Positions 52,066 to 59,317 of a stretch of DNA of 64,000 nucleotides are shown piece after piece. Each line of letters starts with the position of its first letter. Within the stretch, counting starts at the first letter, position 1. The notes below the pieces were generated by a model. That model made no database searches and was not told the origin of the DNA. It saw only the letters and a program-made list of their open reading frames with translations. This stretch comes from an uncultured Erythrobacter sp. (GTDB lineage Bacteria; Pseudomonadota; Alphaproteobacteria; Sphingomonadales; Sphingomonadaceae): the NCBI GenBank assembly GCA_947503155.1, contig CANNCL010000003.1, positions 186,001-250,000 on the forward strand, given 5' to 3'. The translations under genes and the position numbers were made by a program.

Positions 52066-53294
52066 GGGAGAGTCTCCGCAGCCACGTCAAAGCGGCCTGT
52101 CAGTCGATCGATTTCGGATTGGGCGTCGCGGAACATCGTCATCGCATCGGCCCATTGTTGCTGGACTTGGATGATCGTGTCAGCGGCGTCCTGGACATCG
52201 GAAAAGCGGAAGCCTCCACGATTGTAGCCCTCGCGAACCTGTTCAAGTGTCCGGACAGCTTGCGGATAAACTTGATGCATCAGCCCATCTGCCCGTCTCG
52301 CAGCAGCGCTGGCTTCGGCTCGCAAAGCGGCCAGTCGGCGCAATCGCGCGAGGCGGTCGGCTTCCGCTTCGGCCTCCAACCGCCGGCGTTCAGCGCGCGC
52401 ACGGTCGATATTCCCTTCATTGCGATCAAACCGGCCCAGCGGGATGGAAATGCCGGCGACAAGGGCGACATCGTTGGTCTCCCGCAGAAAACGGACGCCG
52501 CCGCCGATTGTGTAATCCTGAGTGGCGCGTGATTGCTCAAGAACCACTTCCGCGCTGGCTTGCGCTACGGCTGCCTCGCGAACATTGGCATCGGCCTGCG
52601 CCAGCTCGTTCTGCAAGCTGGCGAGTCTTTCTATGCCATCTGACACCTCAATCGAGTCGCCTTCTGCGCCCCAGAAAGAGGCGAGCAGATTGCGAGCGGC
52701 TGATGATCGGGCCTCAGCCTGTTCAAGGGCGAGTTCAGCCGAAGTGACACGCGCTGCAGCCTGTGTCTCGACAAACAGAGGGTCTCGGTAACCGCGAACG
52801 CGGCGCAGGGCCTCCGTTTGCATTTCGAGTTCAGTCTCGAGCCGACGCTCGGCTAGCCAGACCATTTGGTCAGCAATTTGAACGTCGATGAAGGCGCGCT
52901 GCACTTGCTGCGCCAGCTCCAGGCGTGCCAGGCGAGCTTGTGCCTGAGCGAGGTCGAGGCCACGCGACGCGTATCCCAGCCTGGCTTCGCGCTTGCCGCC
53001 GCGCTCGATGCGCTGCTCGTATGTCACCGTGACTTCAGGTTGTTCCAGCACGCTGAACCCACCGCTGCCGACGAAATTTTCGGCCTCAACCGACACAGTG
53101 GGGTTGGGGCGCACGTCGGCTTGGCGAACTTCGGCGCGGGCGGCGTCGACTGTCGCCTGTCCAGCGACCATTTCAGGAGCGGCGGCGACGGCCCTGTCGA
53201 CCGCTTCGTCAAGTGTCAGCTGCTGCGCCGCAAGTGTTGCGGGCCACAGCCCCGCGACCCCGGCAATCAGGGACGCGCAAATTATCGATTTCAT
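52062..53294 (-). CDS. czcC: CzcC-type outer membrane efflux protein (TolC family)
   Basis: A 410-residue TolC-family outer membrane factor. A signal peptide (MKSIICASLIAGVAGLWPATLAA) is followed by two OEP repeats of long alpha-helical hairpins (LTLDEAVDRAVAAAPEMVAG at the first, Ala/Arg/Glu-rich helices around 140-200 and 310-380). It provides the exit duct for metal. The stop overlaps the czcB start by four bases (ATGA), so CzcC and CzcB are translated together. Confidence 0.92.
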
Positions 53295-53357
53295 GGGGAA
53301 TCATCCCTTGGCAAATTGCTTCAGAGAGCGCGATCAGGCCGCGCGAGGTGAGAACAA

Positions 53358-53717
53358 TCAGGCCTTGGGAGGAGTTAGTGGCGGTGCACGTGTAGTTGAG
53401 CCAAGCGGGAACGTCTTCGACGGCACCAGATGGGCGCTAGCAAAGTCGTGCGTCGATGTAAGTTTGCCGAGATTGGACGCGGCAGCACTTGGACAATGGT
53501 GATGGCAGCCGTGCCGGTCACCTTTGGTAGAATCCTCCGAACCGCCATCGTCGTCGTCACTTTGAGCGTGATGCTCGCTGGCATGCGTGGGATCATTTTC
53601 ATGCGCCTCCGATGGCCCGGCATGGATGCCGGAAACCAGTATCGCCATCGCGGCGAAGAGAGTGAAAACGAAACGCATGGCGGGCGAATAGCGAAGAAGG
53701 CTTGAAGTTAAAAGCAT
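53358..53717 (-). CDS. Small His/Asp-rich periplasmic metal-binding protein
   Basis: A 119-residue exported protein. Its signal segment includes MRFVFTLFAAMAILVSGIHA. The mature part is rich in His, Asp and Cys, with ASEHHAQSDDDDGG and GDRHGCHHHCP motifs that should bind cations. It resembles CzcI/CopL-like small periplasmic proteins found at the head of czc/cop operons, but no exact family is claimed. Two starts are possible: 53717, coupled to the methyltransferase stop by TAATG, or the ATG at 53678. It lies 63 bases upstream of czcC. Confidence 0.72.
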   Translation of the reverse strand: MLLTSSLLRYSPAMRFVFTLFAAMAILVSGIHAGPSEAHENDPTHASEHHAQSDDDDGGSEDSTKGDRHGCHHHCPSAAASNLGKLTSTHDFASAHLVPSKTFPLGSTTRAPPLTPPKA

Positions 53718-54382
53718 TATTGTTTCTCGGCCAATGTCGCTTTGCGCTGCCCGACAAAGGAATAGGCAGATCCTGCGAGGTGTTCTTCAAACCATACTTG
53801 GCTGGCCGCGTTTCGGGCAGCGACCCACGGTTTGAAATCCTCGTAGTCCCGCGAAACGCCGAAGGGCTTTGTCACTAGGATGCCGATGTGCAGCACCCAT
53901 AGCGGCCAGTTTTCGGGATGCTTCAGTCCCAGCAGACCGATCCGTCCGTCCGGCCGCAGTGAAACAACGGCCCGCTCGATGATGGCCGGGTAAGCGGGCA
54001 CCATTTCGAGCCCAAACGTACTAATTACGGCATCGACTTGCGGCGGGAATCGAAACTCGTTCACATCCATCTGGACGATTTCGACATTCGTCAGGCCCAG
54101 CTTCTCCGCGCGCTCTTTTGCCTTGGTTAGCATCCCTTCCGAAAGATCGACGAGAGTGAGCTTACCTTGGGCTCCAAGTTTTTCTGCGAGATAAGGAAGG
54201 TTCGCACCTGTTCCCGCGCACAGGTCAATGACATGGTCGCCGGGCCTGATCTGCAAATTCGCAACAAGATGCGACCGCCATCGGTTAGTTCCCACCGCAT
54301 TGAAGGCTTTGAGGCAGAGATCATAGACCCCCGCGATCCGGTTGTAGAGTTTCTCCGTCTCCGCACTGCTCAGGACATTCAT
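53717..54382 (-). CDS. Class I SAM-dependent methyltransferase
   Basis: A 221-residue methyltransferase. Motif I reads HVIDLCAGTGANL, followed by VDLSEGML and VEIVQMDVNEFRF, as in UbiE/MenG-like enzymes. The substrate is unknown; similar genes occur in metal-resistance operons next to czc genes. It overlaps DUF3703 at the start and the His-rich gene at the stop, so it is translated as part of the efflux operon. Confidence 0.85.
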   Translation of the reverse strand: MNVLSSAETEKLYNRIAGVYDLCLKAFNAVGTNRWRSHLVANLQIRPGDHVIDLCAGTGANLPYLAEKLGAQGKLTLVDLSEGMLTKAKERAEKLGLTNVEIVQMDVNEFRFPPQVDAVISTFGLEMVPAYPAIIERAVVSLRPDGRIGLLGLKHPENWPLWVLHIGILVTKPFGVSRDYEDFKPWVAARNAASQVWFEEHLAGSAYSFVGQRKATLAEKQ

Positions 54383-54789
54383 CGTGAGCTCCCGCTTGTG
54401 CCGGACGACGTGCTTTCAATTCTTGCTGTTAGATCGGCCGGGATTTCCATCGGTGCAAAGGCGCTGACATTGGAGCGACCATTATTGCCGACCGGCAAAC
54501 GTCCTAAAGCATTGCCCAGTGGCGCGAGCAGCAGCCGGAGAATTTGTCCGCGCAGTTCCCGCCAGTCGCGCAGCTCGATGGCGAAGCCCAGCATCGACAA
54601 GTGGCAGCGAAAGTGCGCCCCAAGGTAGGGCTGACCAATAATGTGCTCGCGTTCCAGCGCGGCCCAAGCCACTGAGACCTCGCCTAATCGTCTAGCCTCA
54701 CGGAACGACTGGCGTTCCTGTCGTAACAGGTCTTCAACTCCAGTATTTGCCCGCATCGTCTGTAGCTCCTGTTCTTGACTGACCATCAT
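54379..54789 (-). CDS. DUF3703 family protein
   Basis: A 136-residue protein matching DUF3703: an N-terminal helix with ARRLGEVSVAWAALEREHIIGQ, then YLGAHFRCHLSMLGFAIE, the RELRGQILRLLLAPLGNALGR segment and GNNGRSNVSAF. The conserved His and Asp/Glu could bind metal. DUF3703 genes are typically found with czc-type efflux genes; the function is unknown. It is the first gene of the leftward metal operon, facing the MerR regulator, and overlaps the methyltransferase by four bases. Confidence 0.8.
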   Translation of the reverse strand: MMVSQEQELQTMRANTGVEDLLRQERQSFREARRLGEVSVAWAALEREHIIGQPYLGAHFRCHLSMLGFAIELRDWRELRGQILRLLLAPLGNALGRLPVGNNGRSNVSAFAPMEIPADLTARIESTSSGTSGSSR

Positions 54790-54861
54790 ATGAACCAGCG
54801 TTTGGGATACTCACTTTCAAGTCTCGCCGGGGCTAGTTCCTGTCTTGCTGACCAGCTCTGC

Positions 54862-54885
54862 ACCTTGTAGTAACTACAAGGTCAA
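54862..54885 (-). promoter_or_regulatory. MerR-family operator: perfect 21-bp palindrome
   Basis: ACCTTGTAGT-A-ACTACAAGGT (54862-54882) is a perfect dyad of the MerR/ZntR/CadR type (ACCxTxTAGxxACTA core). A leftward -35 TTGACC (54885-54880) abuts it, as in metal-activated promoters. The -10 expected 19-20 bp on is poor (CAGAGC), which would make leftward transcription depend on activator-driven distortion. The site also lies just before the regulator gene, so autoregulation is expected. Confidence 0.85.
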
Positions 54886-54910
54886 GCAGCTTTTCATGAT
54901 CGGAGAACAG

Positions 54911-55327
54911 ATGAGAATTGGCGAGGCAGGACGTGCGACCGGCACTAAGTCCGAAACCATCCGTTATTACGAGCGAGAGGGGCTGTTGCCTCCGCCGCCC
55001 AGAACATCATCCAATTATCGCGACTACGGTCCGGAGGAAATTTCGCGCCTCCGCTTCATAAGGCGTTCGCGCAAACTTGGCTTTTCGATGGCTCAGGTAA
55101 AGGAGCTCATGGCGCTGGCGGATGATCCCGACCAGCCTTGTGAAACGGTCGACAAGATCGCCAGCGCCCAATTGCGCGAAGTTGAAGCAAAGCTGACCGA
55201 TCTCAGGGCACTTCGAAAGGAACTGACCAAGTTGGTCGAGAGCTGCAAACATGGCACTATCGCCGAGTGCAGAGTCATTGAAGTGCTCGCCGGAAACCGC
55301 GAAGAGCTCGTTTCTCAACGCCATTGA
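54911..55327 (+). CDS. CadR/ZntR-type MerR family metal-responsive regulator
   Basis: A 138-residue MerR protein. The HTH (MRIGEAGRATGTKSETIRYYE) leads to a dimerisation helix and metal site: Cys in DQPCETVDK and the C-terminal cluster SCKHGTIAEC, matching the Cys/Cys-His-Cys layout of ZntR and CadR, so Zn(II), Cd(II) or Pb(II) is the likely inducer. The ATG at 54911 is chosen because upstream in-frame codons run through the operator. It faces the czc operon and is very likely its activator. Confidence 0.9.
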   Translation: MRIGEAGRATGTKSETIRYYEREGLLPPPPRTSSNYRDYGPEEISRLRFIRRSRKLGFSMAQVKELMALADDPDQPCETVDKIASAQLREVEAKLTDLRALRKELTKLVESCKHGTIAECRVIEVLAGNREELVSQRH

Positions 55328-55415
55328 GATAGCACCTCTGCCAGCCGGTGCGTTCTCCAAGTTGTTCATTAAGCCAAGGACTTACCTCACGGCCTCAAAT
55401 AGCTTGGTGCGCTAC

Positions 55416-55515
55416 GTCTGCTTCCCACCCCAGTTTCGGACATTCAGCCGCTTGTCGCAGTTCACCAAAAGCAGACTGTCCGCTAAACCCATGTTTGAGA
55501 TATAAGCGGACAGTC
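55416..55515. repeat. Palindromic repeat, copy 1 (two adjacent elements)
   Basis: A 61-bp element (55416-55476) starts GTCTGCTTCCCACCCCA and ends CCAAAAGCAGAC; its 8-base ends are exact inverted repeats. It is joined to a second inverted pair, GACTGTCCGCT (55474-55484) with AGCGGACAGTC (55505-55515). Copy 2 at 56.05 kb differs in the ends by matched changes. The family recurs in fragments at 45.56 and 56.93 kb. No gene lies within. Confidence 0.75.
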
Positions 55516-55564
55516 GGCTAACGACCCAATAGCGGTCGCTCGCTTTTCAATGTAGAGCAATTGA

Positions 55565-56041
55565 ATGCGCGCAGTATTTGCCTCATTCCTGTTGTTCATT
55601 GCGTCAAGTTGCACGCCAGTTGGCGGTAGTGACGAAATCGAGCGGCTTGAGATGCGGCTTTCTGGTTGGTCTTCGCTCGACATCGTGATCGATAACGAGG
55701 GTAATGGTAGATACACGGATAGTGAGCCATTTCCCGATGGTACGACAGGTCGTTTCAAGCTCACTCAAGGCCAATTGACAGAAGTTCGTGCAAGTCTTCA
55801 GACGTATCGAGAGCAATCGGTTCCGTTTTCAGAAGAAAGTGCAATGGAGTTCATCGAGCGAACCTGTCCAACCGGCGTGCCCTACGTGACTGACGCCGGT
55901 GCATTCTATGCCCGTTGGGTAACTGCCAACTATGATAGCCATTATTTGGCGGATTTCGGTTGTGACCACGAGCGATTGGCGGATAGAAATGGTAAACTTC
56001 GTCGGATCATCGAAGGACTTCCGATACCGATAGACTGGTAA
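55565..56041 (+). CDS. Putative lipoprotein of unknown function
   Basis: A 158-residue protein with a lipoprotein-type signal (MRAVFASFLLFIASSC, lipobox IASSC). The rest contains a conserved-looking beta-rich region (LDIVIDNEGNGRYTDSEPF, FKLTQGQLTEV) and two cysteines that could pair (ERTCPTGV, DFGCDHERLA). No family is recognised. It sits exactly between two copies of the palindromic repeat, which suggests it was carried as an insertable unit or that the repeats flank a former insertion. Confidence 0.65.
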   Translation: MRAVFASFLLFIASSCTPVGGSDEIERLEMRLSGWSSLDIVIDNEGNGRYTDSEPFPDGTTGRFKLTQGQLTEVRASLQTYREQSVPFSEESAMEFIERTCPTGVPYVTDAGAFYARWVTANYDSHYLADFGCDHERLADRNGKLRRIIEGLPIPIDW

Positions 56042-56048
56042 CTAGAAG

Positions 56049-56108
56049 GTCCGCTTCCCACCCCATATCGGACGTTCGGCAGCGCCTTGTGTCTCGCCAA
56101 AAGCGGAC
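56049..56108. repeat. Palindromic repeat, copy 2
   Basis: A 60-bp element beginning GTCCGCTTCCCACCCCA and ending CCAAAAGCGGAC, about three-quarters identical to the 61-bp copy at 55416. Here the terminal arms are GTCCGCTT/AAGCGGAC, whereas copy 1 has GTCTGCTT/AAGCAGAC: one T-to-C change is matched by an A-to-G change, so pairing is kept. A partial relative (AAGTGGGCCGTAAGCGGACTGTCTG) lies at 56929-56953. Confidence 0.75.
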
Positions 56109-56203
56109 AATCCAAGAATCATGATATTCCATACGTTTTACCACTTTGTCGAAATTGTCTCTGAGCTTACCGCTCATTTACTAAGCCGCGCTAAGCTCAG
56201 CGA

Positions 56204-56911
56204 ATGCTTCGCCTTTTCACCTCTGCATCAATTGCTTGCGGCATAGTCTTGTCAGCGCCTGCAAGCGCACAAGTCATTCAAGGCACCGCCACCGCTATCG
56301 ATGGCGACACTATCGACATGACTGGCACTCGCATTCGGCTTGCGCATATCGACGCTCCCGAAGCTCTGCAGACATGCGATAGGGCAGGGGACAACTGGGC
56401 GTGCGGCGAAGACGCTACAGAAGCGTTGACGTCTATTCTGGATGGCCAGCCAGTGTCGTGCACAGTCATCAACACAGACGTTTACGGCCTCCAAGTGGCA
56501 GTGTGCCAAACGCGCGTGTTCACACTGGGCCGCGAAATGGTCAGGCGCGGGATGGCAGTCGCTTTGGATGACGCGCCGTATGAGTATGGCGAGGCGGCAG
56601 GCATCGCGCAGCGCATGAATTATGGTCTGTGGGCTTCGACATTCGATCTACCTGCAGAATGGCGGGCGGCTAATCCGCAAGAGCCCGAACGCGTCGTTCA
56701 ATCACGACCTCAGCCTCAAGCCGCTCAGCCAGAGCCAGAGCGTGTTTACCGCGACCGATTTGGGTGTTTGATCAAAGGCAACAGAAGCAGGCGCGGCGAG
56801 TGGATTTATCATCTACCGGGCCGTCCGTACTACGAACAGACACGGCCAGAGGAGCTGTTTTGCACTGAAAGCGAAGCGCGGGCAGCGGGGTATCGTAGGT
56901 CGAAAGCTTGA
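56204..56911 (+). CDS. Secreted thermonuclease (SNase-like) family protein
   Basis: A 235-residue exported protein. A signal peptide (MLRLFTSASIACGIVLSAPASA) leads to the SNase OB-fold: AIDGDTIDMTGTRIRLAHIDAPE carries the Arg/Asp/Glu calcium and catalytic residues. The usual DRYGR box is changed to DVYGLQVAVC, so the second catalytic Arg is doubtful. Cysteines (TCDR, WACGED, SCTV, AVCQ) suggest disulfides. A C-terminal ~70-residue extension is unrelated. DNA or RNA degradation outside the cytoplasm is the family role. Confidence 0.83.
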   Translation: MLRLFTSASIACGIVLSAPASAQVIQGTATAIDGDTIDMTGTRIRLAHIDAPEALQTCDRAGDNWACGEDATEALTSILDGQPVSCTVINTDVYGLQVAVCQTRVFTLGREMVRRGMAVALDDAPYEYGEAAGIAQRMNYGLWASTFDLPAEWRAANPQEPERVVQSRPQPQAAQPEPERVYRDRFGCLIKGNRSRRGEWIYHLPGRPYYEQTRPEELFCTESEARAAGYRRSKA

Positions 56912-56996
56912 TGGCTTGAAGTGGGCCGTAAGCGGACTGTCTGAATAAAGCATTCGGGCTACCCTTTGAGACGCCACCATTGGGATTACTCAATTG

Positions 56997-58421
56997 CTAC
57001 GACGCTAGAAAATCTCGGAGACCGCGGATTATCGCGACGGCTCGATCCTTATCGGTGTCATCATACTTTAGCTGCCTGACGACATATGCATAGGCGCAAG
57101 CAGCCAATTCTTGTTGCGAGACTGCCAGCTCGGAAGCGAACCCACGAACCAGCCGTATGAATGCTTCACAGGGAAGGCCATCGATGAAGGCGTCAAGATT
57201 AATCCATTGCTCGCATTGTGCTAACGTGGGAAGCTCCGCTGCGCGTAGCGGCCCGTTGGCGTGAAAAATAAGACTCAGCTCCAAGACAATCCAATCAAAT
57301 GCAGCAGGGCCTTCGGTCATGTCGCCGTAGTCAATTAAAGCCGGTCGGCTCTTGGCCGTGTCCACAAGAATGTTCATTCCATGCATATCCCCATGAATGG
57401 GAGACCATCTGCATTGCACTTGGCGCCGCTCAAACTGATCCCAATCGCCTAGGCCATATTCCGCGATCAGCGCAGTTAGCTGCTGTTCGTCCAGCATTAG
57501 CGCCCGTATCTCAGCTATCGACACGCGCTTCTCAGGAACTCCTTCAGACCAACGACCAATGTGACCCTTGAGGGTCTTGAGAGCATCTTCTGGGCTACCT
57601 TCACCTACGGCCAAGTCGAACGCGCTGTCATCGTGGCCAGATGCGAGTGAGTAAGCGACGCCTGAAGCGTTGCCTGCGCCGAAATTAATGACGCGAGCAA
57701 ATCTCGGCGTCGCCTCTGGAGGCAACTGATCGATGTAGAGTTTGTAATTTTTCTCTTCGGTGGCGGTCATTTCCCGATCGCCCACCTTAAGGATGATTGG
57801 CTCTCTCTCAGTTCCATTTTCGGAAAACCCATGGACCTGATAAATAGAAGATCCCGACAATCCGCCTCCCAGCTGCTTGCAGCTGAAAGTGAGGGCGCCA
57901 ATTCGTCGACATAGAATGCGAATGATCCTAGCCGCGTAAGGATCTAGCTCGTCTGCGCCGGCTCGATTGTCGACCTCTGTCAGGCCACGCAATGCCTGCA
58001 AGCGCTCAACAATCTTTTCGCCAAACTTGTCCAGGTCGTCTTTCTTCACGAATGAAATTGTTGGCATCGGCGTGCCGCAAGACCAGACATCCAGACGCTC
58101 ACTTTTCTCTAGAAAATCGTCTATGTATTTTTCGGAGGGCGAACCTGTAAGTATGACGACGGGCGTGCCAGGCGAAACCTTCAGCAGATGGTTAAGCACA
58201 TCGAGGCCATAGTCAGCATCAAGGTCGAGGCTTGCTGGCTCCTTAGGTAGCTTCAGGTCCAAAGAAACTAGGTCGTAGAGATCGGTCTCCAATTTTTCTT
58301 TGGCCGTTGCTCGATCTGCCGCAAATACGATCCTAGCATCAGGGAATTCTTCCGCGATGATCCCGGCGATCTCTTCTGCGAATTCGGATTTGTCTTCTAC
58401 GACTAGGACGCTGACTTCCAT
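56997..58421 (-). CDS. Receiver domain fused to an aminoglycoside-phosphotransferase-like kinase
   Basis: A 474-residue protein. Residues 1-145 are a full response-regulator receiver: acidic Glu9/Asp10, phospho-acceptor Asp55, Thr92 and Lys126/127. Residues ~180-390 are an APH/choline-kinase-like domain: glycine loop GGGLSGSS (185-192), ATP lysine in ILKVG (212), Brenner motif HGDMHGMN (343-350) with catalytic Asp345, and metal-binding IDYGD (363-367). All catalytic residues are present, so it should be an active small-molecule or protein kinase switched by phosphorylation of its receiver. It starts on the stop of the histidine kinase gene (TAATG). It is the likely output of a three-gene system. 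Confidence 0.85.
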   Translation of the reverse strand: MEVSVLVVEDKSEFAEEIAGIIAEEFPDARIVFAADRATAKEKLETDLYDLVSLDLKLPKEPASLDLDADYGLDVLNHLLKVSPGTPVVILTGSPSEKYIDDFLEKSERLDVWSCGTPMPTISFVKKDDLDKFGEKIVERLQALRGLTEVDNRAGADELDPYAARIIRILCRRIGALTFSCKQLGGGLSGSSIYQVHGFSENGTEREPIILKVGDREMTATEEKNYKLYIDQLPPEATPRFARVINFGAGNASGVAYSLASGHDDSAFDLAVGEGSPEDALKTLKGHIGRWSEGVPEKRVSIAEIRALMLDEQQLTALIAEYGLGDWDQFERRQVQCRWSPIHGDMHGMNILVDTAKSRPALIDYGDMTEGPAAFDWIVLELSLIFHANGPLRAAELPTLAQCEQWINLDAFIDGLPCEAFIRLVRGFASELAVSQQELAACAYAYVVRQLKYDDTDKDRAVAIIRGLRDFLAS

Positions 58422-59317
58422 TAATCCTCCGCCATTTTGAACCAGCGCAATTCGAAAATTGCGCCTGTCGGTTCATTCGGAGCCAGAGAAACAGATCCAC
58501 CAAGGGTGGTCATCGCTTGCTTCGTAATTGCCAGACCAAAACCCCTGTGGTCGTCCTTGGTAGTTCGGCCAATCTTAAATGCGTTCTCAGCCTCGCCCGT
58601 AAAGCCCATCCCGTCGTCGATTATAGACAGCCAGAAGTCTACTTCCGTCTCGCCTGCCGAGACTACAATTCGACCTCCGTCATTCCGTTCGGACGCTTCG
58701 ACCGCGTTCTTTAGGCCGTTGCATATGGCGATTGAGAGCAATTTTGGATCAGTCCACGTCAGTAGTCCCTTAAAGTTTTCTTCGACGTCGATTGACACGT
58801 TTTCGGGCTTCTCAGCCGCTAGGACACATGAGGACACAAATTCATGAAGTGAAAACTCCTGATATTGATCAGTGAGCGCCGCCTTTCGCAGCTCTTCGAT
58901 GCCGTCCATGAGCCAAACAAGATTATTTACTTTTGCCTGAAGTCGGGAGCCTTCGTAATTGTCGAATGACCGTCGAGCTTCCAATTTGATTGCACCGATG
59001 CGTGGCAAAATTTCATGGAGGAGAGCCTCTGAAACAAGTTCTACCGCCCTTGAATACTCGGCGACAGCCCTCGTTGGCCTGACGGTCCAGTCAGAAGCTA
59101 CAGCAGCGACTACGTTGTCTTCACCTGAGATACGCTCTTGGAGCTGAGTAATCGCTCGACGAACAAATGCCACTCGCTCCCCGCCCTTGACCTCTGCCAG
59201 CAACTGATGGTGCTCTGCTGTTGCAAATGCGGAGAACTTCCGAACTGCTTTCAGCCTCTCGTGAGAGGACTTACTGTCGATATCCCGTTTGAACGCGTCT
59301 TCAGGCGTGCTTTGCAT
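58421..59317 (-). CDS. Soluble histidine kinase of the three-gene system
   Basis: A 298-residue protein with no membrane segment. Residues ~15-75 are helical and HEAT-like. The dimerisation region contains LLHEILPRIGAIKLE, His101 being the likely phospho-site. The GHKL ATPase is intact: N-box ICNGLKNAVEAS, DDGMGF and RGFGLAITKQAM. It should phosphorylate the receiver of the following gene, whose start overlaps its stop by one base. Its own start lies 17 bases inside the ATPase gene; an alternative ATG at 59338 would add seven residues. The input presumably comes from the ATPase. Confidence 0.83.
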   Translation of the reverse strand: MQSTPEDAFKRDIDSKSSHERLKAVRKFSAFATAEHHQLLAEVKGGERVAFVRRAITQLQERISGEDNVVAAVASDWTVRPTRAVAEYSRAVELVSEALLHEILPRIGAIKLEARRSFDNYEGSRLQAKVNNLVWLMDGIEELRKAALTDQYQEFSLHEFVSSCVLAAEKPENVSIDVEENFKGLLTWTDPKLLSIAICNGLKNAVEASERNDGGRIVVSAGETEVDFWLSIIDDGMGFTGEAENAFKIGRTTKDDHRGFGLAITKQAMTTLGGSVSLAPNEPTGAIFELRWFKMAED

